64,000 nucleotides of DNA from Magnetovibrio sp. (lineage in GTDB: Bacteria; Pseudomonadota; Alphaproteobacteria; Rhodospirillales; Magnetovibrionaceae). A program made the translations under genes and the position numbers. Below the pieces are notes generated by a model. That model was not told the DNA's origin, searched no databases, and saw nothing but the letters and a program-made list of their open reading frames with translations. The stretch covers positions 1 through 64,000 of the forward strand of contig NZ_DATCTF010000011.1 in assembly GCF_036568125.1 (NCBI RefSeq), read 5' to 3'. How positions within the stretch are numbered: the stretch's first letter is position 1; every line of letters starts with the position of its first letter. Positions 36,786 through 45,970 of this stretch are shown piece after piece.

Positions 36786-38077
36786 AACGCTATGTTTCGA
36801 ATTGGCGCCTCAGAGCCGTATCAGCGCTGGCGGTATTGGTGTTGGTGCTTCTCTCCGCGTTTGTGTTTTTCATGGCCGGCCACTTCAAGTCCGTCATCAC
36901 CGAACGCGAGCACCTTGCTGCGTCTCATGAGTTGGAGTTGATTGGGTCGTTGATGCGTGAGTCCTTGCTCAAACACGATTATGTGGTCGCGGAACGGTTC
37001 GTCACCGATTGGGGCAAACAACACCCTGAGGTGATTCAACTCGAAGCGCGCACCGCAAACAATTTCGTCCTGGCCGAATTTTCCCGCGAACAGATGCCCC
37101 CCATGACGCTCACCGTTCATCGTGACGTGATTTGGAACGGGGCATTGTTGGGTAAGCTCGAAATGATCAAGGATGCGCAACTGGTGTCGAGACGGCTGCA
37201 CGAAATCACCTTTCCGCTTTATCTCGCCGCCATCGTCTTCACCCTCACTCTTGGCGGGGCGGCGTGGATGCTTTTGACCCGCATTGCCGTGTATCCATTG
37301 GAACACGAAATCGCCGAACGCCAAAAAATCGAAAGAGAACTGGTTCTTGCAAAAGAGGCCGCCGAAATCGCCAGCCAAGCAAAGACCGAACTGCAAGCCA
37401 ACATGAGCCATGAGCTGCGCACGCCGCTTAACGCCATCATCGGTTTTTCAAGCACCATGAAGTCGGAAATTTTCGGCCCGCTGAATGAAAAGTATCTGGA
37501 ATATGCGACCGACATTCACAGTTCCGGCACGCACCTGCTTGATCTCATCAACGACATTCTCGACGTTTCCGCGGTCGAGGCTGGAAAAATGGAACTGTCC
37601 GAAGAAAACATCGATGTTGGCGAAGCCCTGGCATCGACCGTAAGCATGGTGCGCAACCGCGCCGACGAGGGCAATGTCCGCCTCACCAGCGAGACGAACA
37701 ACCGTGGCGACATGCTGTTTGCCGACAAACGGCGCACAACGCAGATTATTCTCAACCTGTTGTCCAACGCGATTAAGTTCACCCCTGCAGGCGGTCACGT
37801 ATCCATCACTGCGTCACAAGATGAACTGGGGGCCCACGTCTTCGTCGTAGCGGACACCGGCGTCGGCATGGACGAGCAAGACCTCGCCAAGGCCATGACG
37901 CGCTTTGGTCAAGTGAACAACGCCGTGGGCAAGAAACACGAAGGCACCGGCATCGGCCTACCCTTGACCCAAGGCTTGGTCGAACTGCACGGCGGAACTT
38001 TCGACATTCAAAGTCAAAAGGGCAAAGGCACGACCGTAACGGTGCGCTTCCCGCCACAAAGAACGGTTACAGCCTAA
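36782..38077 (+). CDS. Membrane sensor histidine kinase paired with a PhnD-like binding protein
   Basis: 431 residues. The start is a TTG at 36782 overlapping the upstream stop; the next in-frame ATG would remove the first membrane helix, so TTG is preferred. Membrane helices at about 13-34 and 142-163 flank a periplasmic domain of about 105 residues. HisKA has His210 in MSHELRTPLNAI, and the HATPase has NLLSNAIKF, DTGVGMDEQ and GTGIGLPL. No HAMP is obvious and no response regulator gene adjoins. Coupled expression with the binding protein suggests a two-part sensor. Confidence 0.85.
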   Translation: MKRYVSNWRLRAVSALAVLVLVLLSAFVFFMAGHFKSVITEREHLAASHELELIGSLMRESLLKHDYVVAERFVTDWGKQHPEVIQLEARTANNFVLAEFSREQMPPMTLTVHRDVIWNGALLGKLEMIKDAQLVSRRLHEITFPLYLAAIVFTLTLGGAAWMLLTRIAVYPLEHEIAERQKIERELVLAKEAAEIASQAKTELQANMSHELRTPLNAIIGFSSTMKSEIFGPLNEKYLEYATDIHSSGTHLLDLINDILDVSAVEAGKMELSEENIDVGEALASTVSMVRNRADEGNVRLTSETNNRGDMLFADKRRTTQIILNLLSNAIKFTPAGGHVSITASQDELGAHVFVVADTGVGMDEQDLAKAMTRFGQVNNAVGKKHEGTGIGLPLTQGLVELHGGTFDIQSQKGKGTTVTVRFPPQRTVTA

Positions 38078-38095
38078 TTGATTGTTTTTGGAAAA

Positions 38096-38182
38096 TGGTG
38101 CCCCCAGCCGGAATCGAACCGGCACTCCCTTGCAGGAACGGGATTTTGAATCCCGCGCGTCTACCAGTTCCGCCACAGGGGC
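38096..38182 (-). tRNA. tRNA-Leu (anticodon CAA)
   Basis: 87 bases including an encoded CCA. Seven-base acceptor stem (GCCCCTG), D arm with GGCGGAACTGGTAGACGC, anticodon loop TTCAAAA (CAA), a long class II variable arm, and a T arm with GGTTCGATTCC. The variable arm and box sequence fix it as leucine, decoding TTG codons. Confidence 0.97.
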
Positions 38183-38383
38183 ACTGTGATGTTTGGTGAA
38201 CGGACGACATAATACTCAGAGACGCGCGCGGGTCAACACATATAGATATGATATTGAACATGCCCGCGCAGAGGCGAAACGACGGCCAATTGCCCAACGC
38301 GCCCAGGGCTGCTATGACCATTGCCGGGCGGGGGAAATTCGCTCGATTTGAACCAACAGCCCAACACCTGGGGAGTTTCCGCC

Positions 38384-38965
38384 TTGCTGCGCAGCGTCTA
38401 TGACTGGACCATGAATTTTGCCGCCCACCGCAATGCCTTGTGGGCGCTGTTCATCATTTCGTTTATCGAAAGTTCGGTGTTCCCCATCCCCCCCGACATC
38501 CTGCTCATCCCGATGATTCTCGCAAGTCGTGAGAAAGCCTGGAAAATAGCAGCCGTTTGCACCGTGGGCAGCGTGCTGGGCGGCATCGCCGGATACGGCA
38601 TCGGCTTTTTCCTGTTCGAGCAAATCGGCCGTCCGCTGTTGGAGTTCTATGGAAAAGCCGGAAAATTCGCCGAATTTCAGGAAATGTACAACGCCTGGGG
38701 TGCATGGGTGGTCGCCATGGCCGGCCTGACGCCGTTCCCTTACAAGGTCATCACCATCGCCAGCGGCGTGACGGCGCTGAACCTTGGCACCTTCGTCATC
38801 GCGTCGGTGCTGTCGCGCGGCATTCGCTTTTTCCTCGAAGCGTGGTTGCTGTGGTATTTCGGCGACCCGATCCGCGAGTTCGTCGAAAAATATCTCGGCA
38901 TTTTGGTGACAGGCGGATTCGTGGTGCTGTTCGGCGGCTTTATCGCGGTCAAGTTTCTGTTTTAA
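38384..38965 (+). CDS. DedA/SNARE-associated family membrane protein (YqaA type)
   Basis: 193 residues if it starts at TTG 38384, which has GGGGAG 8 bases upstream; ATG 38411 would cut off the conserved N-terminal LRSVYDWTM. Core features are FIESSVFPIPPDILLIPMILA, the LGGIAGYGIGFFLF helix and GAWVVAMAGLTPFPYKVITIASG, matching the YqaA branch of the DedA family (inner-membrane proteins linked to lipid flipping and envelope homeostasis). Its stop overlaps that of the convergent kinase by 4 bases. Confidence 0.88.
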   Translation: MLRSVYDWTMNFAAHRNALWALFIISFIESSVFPIPPDILLIPMILASREKAWKIAAVCTVGSVLGGIAGYGIGFFLFEQIGRPLLEFYGKAGKFAEFQEMYNAWGAWVVAMAGLTPFPYKVITIASGVTALNLGTFVIASVLSRGIRFFLEAWLLWYFGDPIREFVEKYLGILVTGGFVVLFGGFIAVKFLF

Positions 38966-40956
38966 ACGGCCGTTTTTAAGGGAAACGTCACCCAGAAGGT
39001 CGAGCCTTCGCCTTCGATGCTGGTGAAGCCGATTTCACCGCCCATTGCTTCGACCAGTTGCTTGGTGACCACCAACCCGATACCGGTGCCTTCGGTCGCC
39101 GTTTCCTCGGCACCCAGACGATTGAACACCTCGAACATATGCGTTTGTTTATTTTCCGGAATACCCACACCGGTATCGCGGACCGACAACGTGATAAAGC
39201 CGTCGGCACCATGCGCGCACTTGACCTCGACCTCACCGCCTTCGCGATTGTATTTGACGGCGTTCGACAGCAGGTTCAACAGCACTTGGCGGGTGCGCGT
39301 TGAATCGACGTAAATAGCCGTTTCGGCATCGACACCGGCACAATCGCTATGCATTTGGATGTTGCGTTGCGCGCCTTGCGTCTGGGTCAAGGCGAGACAG
39401 CTTTCGATCAGTTCGTGGACGTTCACGTCCGTCGGTGACAGCTGCAAATGACCGGCTTCGATCCGGGCGAGATCGAGAATTTGGTTGATCAACTCCAGCA
39501 AATGCTGTCCCGCGGCAATGATCGTATTGACATGCTCGTCCTGACGTTCCGTCAACGGCGTTTTGGGATCGTATTGCAAAAGCTGAGAAAATCCCAAAAT
39601 CGCGTTCAACGGTGTGCGCAATTCGTGGCTCATGCTCGACAGAAACTCGGATTTAGCGCGACTGGCCTCTTCGGCTTCGCTCTTAGCGATCTTAAGTTCT
39701 CTGAAAACCTGCTCACGTTCGACCAGCGTTTTGCGGAAATCTTCCAAGCCTTCGCTGAGATGACCGATTTCATCTTGGCGGCGGCTCCAGGGAAATTGCA
39801 CGTTGTAGTGACCTTGGCGAAAGCTGTTGACGAGTTCGCTCATCCCTTCAAGCGGGCGCACCAATCGCACCGAGACGAACACAACGGCGCCGATCATCAA
39901 GATCACGTCAACAACGATGATCAGGCTGTAAATCAGCAGCTGACGCAAGGCCCAGTCTTTGTTTTGAAGCGTCAGGGCATGACTGACCTCGACGACCTTG
40001 TCCATCGCGACCGAAAGCGTCTTGAACGTCGGCATCGCCACGCCAAGGTACTCTTGTTCGCTAACATCATAACCGCCAAACGACGCATTTTTGAGAATGC
40101 TGGCCTGTAGGGGACGTAGCCGGTCTATCAGGTAACGTCGGACATTTTCGATTTGCGCGGAGACCTCGGGATGATCCACGGCTTTTGCATGCTGCTCGAC
40201 AAACGCCCACAACGCTTCGCCACGTCCACGGAATTCATAAATTTGGCGCAGGGCGTCTATGCTGATCGGCTTGCCCGAGCGCACCCCCATATGAATGCGC
40301 GACGATTCCCCGACACCATATTTACGCAACTGCGATCCGTAAAACCGCAACATTTGAAGTCGTGAAACCGTTAAAAGTTCCTCGTTCTCAGCGCCAATTT
40401 GACGCTCAATCAGCTGCAACACTTCGGACTCGATGACCGAAAGCAATCGCGATGTTGCCGCCGACCATTCCAACAATATGTTGGTATCGCGCATTGCCAA
40501 GGGTTTGGTCAGATTATCGTCCGCGCGGGCACGCACATCTTCCAATTGATCGCACAGCTTTGCCACGCTTTGCGCCAATGGCACTTTAAACGCCTGTTTT
40601 TGATTGCCTTCAATGCGCGCCCGCAACTCACCCAAAATCTTGCGGTTTTGATCGATGAATTTCCGGTCCTGTGCAGATATCGGGTGCGGATTGCGCAATA
40701 TGATGGCGGTCCGCGAGCGTTCGAAATCAAGCGCGCCGAGGGCTTTCATCAGCGTATCGAAAGTTTCTTCCGAAATCTCTGCCTGAATCGCCGCTTGATA
40801 GACCTTCCAGGCATCGAACGCACGGTAGCTGCCGTTCACCAACTGCACCAAGCCCAACACCAAGACGATGCCGATCAGGACAAATCGAACGGACGAAAAA
40901 AAGCCTGATTTGGCTGGTGTTTTCAGTGTCGAAGTGGGGGTCTTTTGTTCAGTCAT
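38962..40956 (-). CDS. Membrane sensor histidine kinase with large periplasmic helical domain
   Basis: 664 residues. Membrane helices at about 23-41 and 340-362 enclose a 300-residue, mostly helical periplasmic domain. A HAMP domain (about 362-412), coiled coil, HisKA with His444 in SMSHELRTPLNAI, and HATPase (NLLSNAVKYN, DTGVGIPENK, GTGIGLVV) follow. No receiver is attached. The periplasmic part resembles NIT/helical-bundle sensor domains only by layout. Cognate regulator not in sight. No operon partner. Confidence 0.88.
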   Translation of the reverse strand: MTEQKTPTSTLKTPAKSGFFSSVRFVLIGIVLVLGLVQLVNGSYRAFDAWKVYQAAIQAEISEETFDTLMKALGALDFERSRTAIILRNPHPISAQDRKFIDQNRKILGELRARIEGNQKQAFKVPLAQSVAKLCDQLEDVRARADDNLTKPLAMRDTNILLEWSAATSRLLSVIESEVLQLIERQIGAENEELLTVSRLQMLRFYGSQLRKYGVGESSRIHMGVRSGKPISIDALRQIYEFRGRGEALWAFVEQHAKAVDHPEVSAQIENVRRYLIDRLRPLQASILKNASFGGYDVSEQEYLGVAMPTFKTLSVAMDKVVEVSHALTLQNKDWALRQLLIYSLIIVVDVILMIGAVVFVSVRLVRPLEGMSELVNSFRQGHYNVQFPWSRRQDEIGHLSEGLEDFRKTLVEREQVFRELKIAKSEAEEASRAKSEFLSSMSHELRTPLNAILGFSQLLQYDPKTPLTERQDEHVNTIIAAGQHLLELINQILDLARIEAGHLQLSPTDVNVHELIESCLALTQTQGAQRNIQMHSDCAGVDAETAIYVDSTRTRQVLLNLLSNAVKYNREGGEVEVKCAHGADGFITLSVRDTGVGIPENKQTHMFEVFNRLGAEETATEGTGIGLVVTKQLVEAMGGEIGFTSIEGEGSTFWVTFPLKTAV

Positions 40957-41120
40957 GCTTGCTCAGCCATGCCTCGTGTTCATCGCCTTGGCCCCCCGAC
41001 CAAGTTGTCTCACCACCGCCCCTGCAATACAATTGTATGTGCGTCTGACCTAATATATCAATCAATCGTTTATTGAAATGATTTTCTTCCCGCCGGCTAA
41101 GTGGTCTATAGAGATACACC

Positions 41121-41600
41121 ATGAAAAATATCCATCTCTATCCCACCTTCTTGATCTTGGTTGGCGTCGGTTCTCTCGCTGCCGCCTACACTGCGCAGTA
41201 CGGCTTCGACCTGGAACCCTGCGTGTTGTGCCTTTATCAGCGCGTACCGTTCGCCGTGGCGATCGTACTGGGTTTTGTCGGATTGCTGCGCCCTCGATGG
41301 CTGGGCGTTGTGTTCGTACTTGCAGCCGCTGTATTCGCCATCAATGGCGCCATCGCGTTTTATCATGTCGGTGTCGAACAGCATTGGTGGTCGTCGGCCG
41401 TTGGCTGCGGCGGTAAACTGCCGACCCAGGTTTCCACCGCCGATCTGCTTGCCAGTCTGGAGCGCAAAGCGCCAAAATCCTGCGATGCGGTGGACTGGAC
41501 GATGTTGGGCATTTCCATGGCGGGGTGGAATATACTATTCTCAAACGGGCTTGCGCTGGCATCTCTCTACGTGCTGCGCACCCGCAAGTGGGAGACCTGA
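41121..41600 (+). CDS. dsbB: DsbB-family disulfide bond formation protein
   Basis: 159 residues, four membrane helices. The quinone-linked pair C34/C37 lies in EPCVLCLYQR, and the periplasmic pair is C96 (VGCGGK) and C121 (KSCDAV). It would reoxidise DsbA in the periplasm using ubiquinone. Three bases separate it from coq7, which makes ubiquinone. Confidence 0.9.
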   Translation: MKNIHLYPTFLILVGVGSLAAAYTAQYGFDLEPCVLCLYQRVPFAVAIVLGFVGLLRPRWLGVVFVLAAAVFAINGAIAFYHVGVEQHWWSSAVGCGGKLPTQVSTADLLASLERKAPKSCDAVDWTMLGISMAGWNILFSNGLALASLYVLRTRKWET

Positions 41601-41603
41601 ACG

Positions 41604-42170
41604 ATGAGCAAAACCGTATCCACCACCCCTGTCGGCGGCCGCATGCCCGGCGATCCGACCAAGGATGAGCTGATCGAACGCATAATCCGCGTCGACCAGG
41701 CTGGCGAGTACGGCGCGGTGCGCATCTATCAAGGTCAGTTGGCGGTGTTGGGCAAAGGCCCCAAGGGCGACATGATCCGCCACATGAAAGAACAAGAGGA
41801 CGTCCATCTGGAAACCTTTTCCAAGATGGTGTCGAACCGACGCGTTCGCCCCACGGCGCTGATGCCGCTGTGGCACGTTGCCGGTTTCGCGCTTGGCGCG
41901 GGCACCGCGCTGCTCGGTGAAAAGGCCGCCATGGCCTGCACGGTTGCGGTCGAGGAAACCATCGACGAGCATTACCAAGCGCAGATCGCAAAGCTCGGCG
42001 ACGACGAAAAAGACCTACGCGACACCTGCGCGAAATTCCGCGAGGAAGAGCTGGAACACCGTGACATCGGTTACGAGCATGGCGCCGAAAACGCCCCTGC
42101 GTACCCCCTGCTCAGCCGCGCCATCAAATTCGGCACCAAACTGGCGATTAATCTGTCGGAAAAAATTTAA
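41604..42170 (+). CDS. coq7: Demethoxyubiquinone hydroxylase COQ7/UbiF-type
   Basis: 188 residues of a di-iron carboxylate helical bundle. Iron ligands sit in DQAGEYGAVRIY, the EDVHLETF ExxH, VEETIDEHY and EEELEHRDIG ExxH. It adds the 5-hydroxyl in ubiquinone synthesis. Alphaproteobacteria often use this enzyme instead of the flavoprotein UbiF. It follows dsbB closely and they likely share a promoter. Confidence 0.93.
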   Translation: MSKTVSTTPVGGRMPGDPTKDELIERIIRVDQAGEYGAVRIYQGQLAVLGKGPKGDMIRHMKEQEDVHLETFSKMVSNRRVRPTALMPLWHVAGFALGAGTALLGEKAAMACTVAVEETIDEHYQAQIAKLGDDEKDLRDTCAKFREEELEHRDIGYEHGAENAPAYPLLSRAIKFGTKLAINLSEKI

Positions 42171-42215
42171 AAAATTTCGGCCTAAGATTCGAAACCAGCA
42201 ATCCCTGCCTTCTCG

Positions 42216-42701
42216 CTACAACACCCAACCCGGTCGCACGAAATGGCAGGTGTAGCCATTCGGCACCCGTTCCAGATAATCCTGGTGCTCAGGCTCGGCT
42301 TCCCAGAAATCGCCAACCGGTTCGACTTCGGTGACCACCTTACCCGGCCAATGTCCGGAAGCCTCTACATCAGCGATGGTGGCGCGTGCGATTTGTTCTT
42401 GCTCATCGTTCACAAAATAGATCGCGGATCGATACGACATCCCCCGATCATTGCCTTGGCGGTTTGGGGTGCTCGGGTCGTGGATCTGGAAAAAGAATTC
42501 GAGAAGTTTGCGATACGAAATCTGCTCGGGGTCGAAGATGATTTCGATCCCCTCGGCATGGGTGCCGTGATTGCGGTACGTCGCATGCGCCACATCGCCG
42601 CCGGTATATCCAACCCGGGTGGACACGACACCAGGCAACTTGCGGATCAAATCCTGCATGCCCCAAAAGCAGCCCCCGGCCAAAACGGCGCGTTCGGTCA
42701 T
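42216..42701 (-). CDS. msrA: Peptide methionine-(S)-S-oxide reductase MsrA
   Basis: 161 residues. Catalytic Cys11 in [10 protein letters not shown], then [12 protein letters not shown] and the [11 protein letters not shown] and YRSAIYF blocks. It repairs oxidised methionine. One further Cys (GYTCHF near 152) may resolve the disulfide. Single gene, facing coq7. Confidence 0.95.
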   Translation of the reverse strand: MTERAVLAGGCFWGMQDLIRKLPGVVSTRVGYTGGDVAHATYRNHGTHAEGIEIIFDPEQISYRKLLEFFFQIHDPSTPNRQGNDRGMSYRSAIYFVNDEQEQIARATIADVEASGHWPGKVVTEVEPVGDFWEAEPEHQDYLERVPNGYTCHFVRPGWVL

Positions 42702-42786
42702 TCGCTGTCCTCCACTCGGTTCACGGTCGATGTATCTGATAGAGGATTTAGGATCGCAAGGGATCCAATACGATCAAAATCTGCGA

Positions 42787-43584
42787 TCAGCTTTTGCGTT
42801 TCTTCACCAAGCCCGAGATCACGCCGCGCATGGTGCGGACTTCCTGTTCGGTCATCCGGGCGCGTTGGAACATGTTGCGCAGATTGCGGATCATGCCAGG
42901 CTTTTTCGCTTCGACGCCGAGGAACCCGCAGTCAGTGAGTTCGCGTTCCAGATGTTCGAACATGCCGACCAACTCTTCCTTGGTAGCACGACGCGTATCT
43001 AAGCGCACTTCGTAGACTTCGTCCGGCTGGTCGGCCGCGACCTGAAACCACTCATAGCCCATCAACAGCACCGCTTGGGCCAAGTTCAGCGACGTGAACC
43101 CGGGGTTCAACGGCACCATCAAGATGCTGTCGGCCAGCGCGATGTCGTCGTTGTGCAAGCCCACCGCCTCTTTGCCGAACAACACCCCGCACTGCACCTC
43201 TTGGGCACGCAGGTCGCGCATTTCTTTGGCGGCGGCGCGCGGCGTCAGCACATCCTTGGACATATCGCGCGCCCGCGCCGTGGTGGCGAACACGTGGCCC
43301 AAATCGGCGATGGCCTCGGCGGTGCTGTCGAACACCCGGGCGTTGTCGAGCACTACGTCTGCGCCGGATGCGGTTTTATACGCCAACGGATTGGGCCAGC
43401 CGTCGCGCGGTGCGACGATGCGCAAATCCAAAAGCGCGCAGTTGAGCATCGCGCGCGCCACCATGCCGATGTTTTCGCCCAATTGCGGCTGCACCAAGAT
43501 CACCGCGGGGCCACCTTCGGCAGCCGAGGACGCAGTTTGTTTGGCGGGACGGCGGTGTTTGGTCGAAGAAGGTGTCGGGGTCAT
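42787..43584 (-). CDS. trmJ: tRNA 2'-O-methyltransferase TrmJ-type (SPOUT family)
   Basis: 265 residues. The SPOUT knot is marked by ILVQPQLGENIGMVARAMLNCALLDLRIV near the start, GVLFGKEAVGLHNDD, and the SAM-binding PLNPGFTSLNLAQAVLLMGYEW. TrmJ methylates the ribose at position 32 of some tRNAs. A basic Ser/Thr-rich N-terminal extension precedes the domain and the C-terminal helical part follows. Adjacent to cimA (6 bases), so co-transcribed. Confidence 0.88.
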   Translation of the reverse strand: MTPTPSSTKHRRPAKQTASSAAEGGPAVILVQPQLGENIGMVARAMLNCALLDLRIVAPRDGWPNPLAYKTASGADVVLDNARVFDSTAEAIADLGHVFATTARARDMSKDVLTPRAAAKEMRDLRAQEVQCGVLFGKEAVGLHNDDIALADSILMVPLNPGFTSLNLAQAVLLMGYEWFQVAADQPDEVYEVRLDTRRATKEELVGMFEHLERELTDCGFLGVEAKKPGMIRNLRNMFQRARMTEQEVRTMRGVISGLVKKRKS

Positions 43585-43590
43585 ATCTCT

Positions 43591-45201
43591 TTAAGCGGCC
43601 GAAGCGCCGTCGCAAAACAGTTTGTAGATGATGGAATCGCGCAGCGCGTTGTACGACGCGTCGATGACGTTGGCGGACACCCCGACCGTCGCCCAGGTGC
43701 GGCCGCTGGTGTCGGTGCTTTCGATCATAACCCGCGTGACGGCGGCTGTTGCATCGCCGGGGGTCAGGATGCGCACCTTGTAATCGACCAGACGCAAATC
43801 GCTCAAGGAGGGGTAGAGCGGCAGTAAGACTTTGCGCAACGCCGCGTCCAGGGCGTTGACGGGGCCGTTGCCCTCAGCCACCGCCATGCGCTGATCACTT
43901 TCGTGTTTGTCGCTGCTCAACGCCAACTTGACGGTGGCTTCCGACAGGGTCACCAAATCGCCTTTGGCATTCCAGCGCCGCTCGTCGATGACGCGAAAAC
44001 TCGAACAATGAAAATATTCGGGCACGCTACCCATGGCGCGACGCGCCAACAGCTCGAAGCTGGCTTCCGCCCCGTCGTAGGCGTAGCCCTGCTTTTCCTT
44101 TTCCTTGACCTTGTCGAGCAGCGCATTGATGCGCGGGTCCTTATCGTCGACCTCTAGCCCGATTTCGCGAAAACGCGCCAAGATGTTGGACCGCCCGGCT
44201 TGGTCGGACACCAGGATCTGGCGGTGATTGCCGACGCTTTCGGGATCGATGTGCTCATAACAGCGCGGGTCTTTCTCCACCGCCGAAACATGCAATCCGC
44301 CTTTGTGGGCGAACGCCGACTCGCCGACATAAGGGCGATGGCGGTCCGGCGCGCGGTTGAGACGTTCGTCTAGCGCGTTGGACACGTGGCTGAGATGTTT
44401 GAGGCCGCCCGCCCCGACCGCGGTTTCAAAGCCCATTTTGAGCATCAACGTCGGGATCACGCTGACCAGGTTGGCGTTGCCGCAGCGTTCGCCCAAACCG
44501 TTGATAGTGCCTTGAACCATGCGCGCCCCCGCGCGTACCGCAGCCAAAGAATTGGCCACCGCATTGCCCGTGTCGTCATGGCAGTGGATGCCGATTTTAT
44601 CGCCGGGCACAGTTTCGCAAACCTTGGCGACGATGTCTTCGATTTCAAACGGCAGCGTGCCACCGTTGGTGTCGCACAACACCACCCAGCGGGCACCACC
44701 GTCTATGGCGGCGTGCAGACATTCCATGGCGAATTCGGGATTGGCTTTGTAGCCGTCGAAAAAATGCTCGGCATCGAACATCACCTCGTCCACCTTGCTC
44801 GCCGCATAGGCGATGCTGTCTCGGATCATGGCGATGTTTTCGCTGCGCTCGATCCCCAATGCCACGTCGACGTGATAGTCCCAAGTCTTGCCGACCATGC
44901 ACACCACCCGCGCATCGGTGCCGAGCAGCGCATTGAGGCCCGGGTCGTTGTCGGCGCTACGCCCGGCGCGGCGCGTCATGCCGAACGCGGCGATGCGCGC
45001 CGTTTTCATCTTCGGCAGGTTATCGAAAAAGCTGTCGTCGGTGGGGTTTGCGCCGGGCCAGCCGCCTTCGATGTAATCCACGCCCAGATCGTCAAGATCG
45101 CGCGCAATGACGTCCTTGTCCACGGGGCCGAAATCAACGCCCGATGTCTGGGCGCCGTCGCGCAGCGTGGTGTCGTAGATGTAGACGCGGTTGGCGCTCA
45201 T
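43591..45201 (-). CDS. cimA: (R)-citramalate synthase
   Basis: 536 residues. HMGL-like TIM barrel with YIYDTTLRDGAQTSGVDF, then CDTNGGTLP and GIHCHDDTGNAVANSLAAVRAGA (metal-binding His pair), and a C-terminal LeuA-type allosteric domain. It condenses pyruvate and acetyl-CoA to citramalate, a route to isoleucine without threonine. Length and C-terminal domain distinguish it from homocitrate synthase and fit CimA. trmJ follows downstream. Confidence 0.92.
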   Translation of the reverse strand: MSANRVYIYDTTLRDGAQTSGVDFGPVDKDVIARDLDDLGVDYIEGGWPGANPTDDSFFDNLPKMKTARIAAFGMTRRAGRSADNDPGLNALLGTDARVVCMVGKTWDYHVDVALGIERSENIAMIRDSIAYAASKVDEVMFDAEHFFDGYKANPEFAMECLHAAIDGGARWVVLCDTNGGTLPFEIEDIVAKVCETVPGDKIGIHCHDDTGNAVANSLAAVRAGARMVQGTINGLGERCGNANLVSVIPTLMLKMGFETAVGAGGLKHLSHVSNALDERLNRAPDRHRPYVGESAFAHKGGLHVSAVEKDPRCYEHIDPESVGNHRQILVSDQAGRSNILARFREIGLEVDDKDPRINALLDKVKEKEKQGYAYDGAEASFELLARRAMGSVPEYFHCSSFRVIDERRWNAKGDLVTLSEATVKLALSSDKHESDQRMAVAEGNGPVNALDAALRKVLLPLYPSLSDLRLVDYKVRILTPGDATAAVTRVMIESTDTSGRTWATVGVSANVIDASYNALRDSIIYKLFCDGASAA

Positions 45202-45330
45202 AAGATTGACGTATCCTCATATGTAAAGAAGAGCGGAGCATGCCCAATTTCGCGCCTGCACACAAGATTTTCCGCGCTGTTTCTGGCGGCGCTGCAAAAG
45301 CGACCTTTCCAGTTTAATGACGCTGGGCTT

Positions 45331-45359
45331 GGAGATATACACGCTTGCGTATATTCTCC
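45331..45359. repeat. Imperfect palindrome between cimA and the next gene
   Basis: GGAGATATAC and GTATATTCTCC form near-symmetric half-sites (one extra base) around ACGCTTGC. It lies 130 bases upstream of cimA and 51 bases upstream of the divergent gene, so it might be an operator for either. Confidence 0.35.
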
Positions 45360-45409
45360 AGATAGAATGATTCGACACGGCGCACCGATTAGGGCTTAAA
45401 CCGATACAC

Positions 45410-45970
45410 ATGAGCGGCGACTTCGATTTTGAACATGACGACCAGTACCCGGCACTCCGTGAACGGTGCATGGGAACGAACGTCAATGAGCAGACGCTTC
45501 TGGCCACCGATTATTTAAATCATTTCAACGAAGTCGTGATGACTTTGGAAATGCTGGCCGACATGCCCGAACTGCTCGAAGAAGCGCAAATGTGGGCGCC
45601 CAAAGATTACAAAGACCACTTTCGCGACAGCACCATCGCCGACAAAGAGCTCGCCATCGAAGCTTATGATCACGCGCCGCCGAAGTTCAAAGAGCCGTTC
45701 GAACAAAACATCGAAAAAATCAACAAGCTGATCACCACCTCGGTGGAACGACTGACCAGCGATTTGGAAACCGGCGATATGGATTTGGTGCGCGCCAACG
45801 CCAAGGCGTTGAGTCAGGTTATTCAGCGTTTGATGGATATGTGCAGCGCCAACATTCACGGCTCTGGTGCGACCATGGATCAATCGGAAATCGACAGCAT
45901 CATCGGCGCAGCCCCCAGCGATCAACCCGCCGGTGCCAATCAAGCCGACATCGACGCGCTTTTCGATTAG
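45410..45970 (+). CDS. Unknown helical protein with two FliM-like C-terminal motifs
   Basis: 186 residues, no membrane segment. Residues 1-150 are acidic and largely helical, with a coiled-coil-like NIEKINKLITTSVERL. The tail carries MDQSEIDSIIG (156-166) and NQADIDALFD (177-186). The pattern SQxEIDALL is the N-terminal CheY-binding peptide of FliM and also recurs in other chemotaxis proteins. Family unknown. It ends tail-to-tail with a GGDEF/EAL protein, overlapping by 4 bases. Confidence 0.7.
   Translation: MSGDFDFEHDDQYPALRERCMGTNVNEQTLLATDYLNHFNEVVMTLEMLADMPELLEEAQMWAPKDYKDHFRDSTIADKELAIEAYDHAPPKFKEPFEQNIEKINKLITTSVERLTSDLETGDMDLVRANAKALSQVIQRLMDMCSANIHGSGATMDQSEIDSIIGAAPSDQPAGANQADIDALFD

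Noticed and set aside
38096-38182. tRNA-Leu as an integration site for a mobile element
   Set aside because: The flanks hold ordinary chromosomal genes and no integrase or partial tRNA copy is visible in the window.
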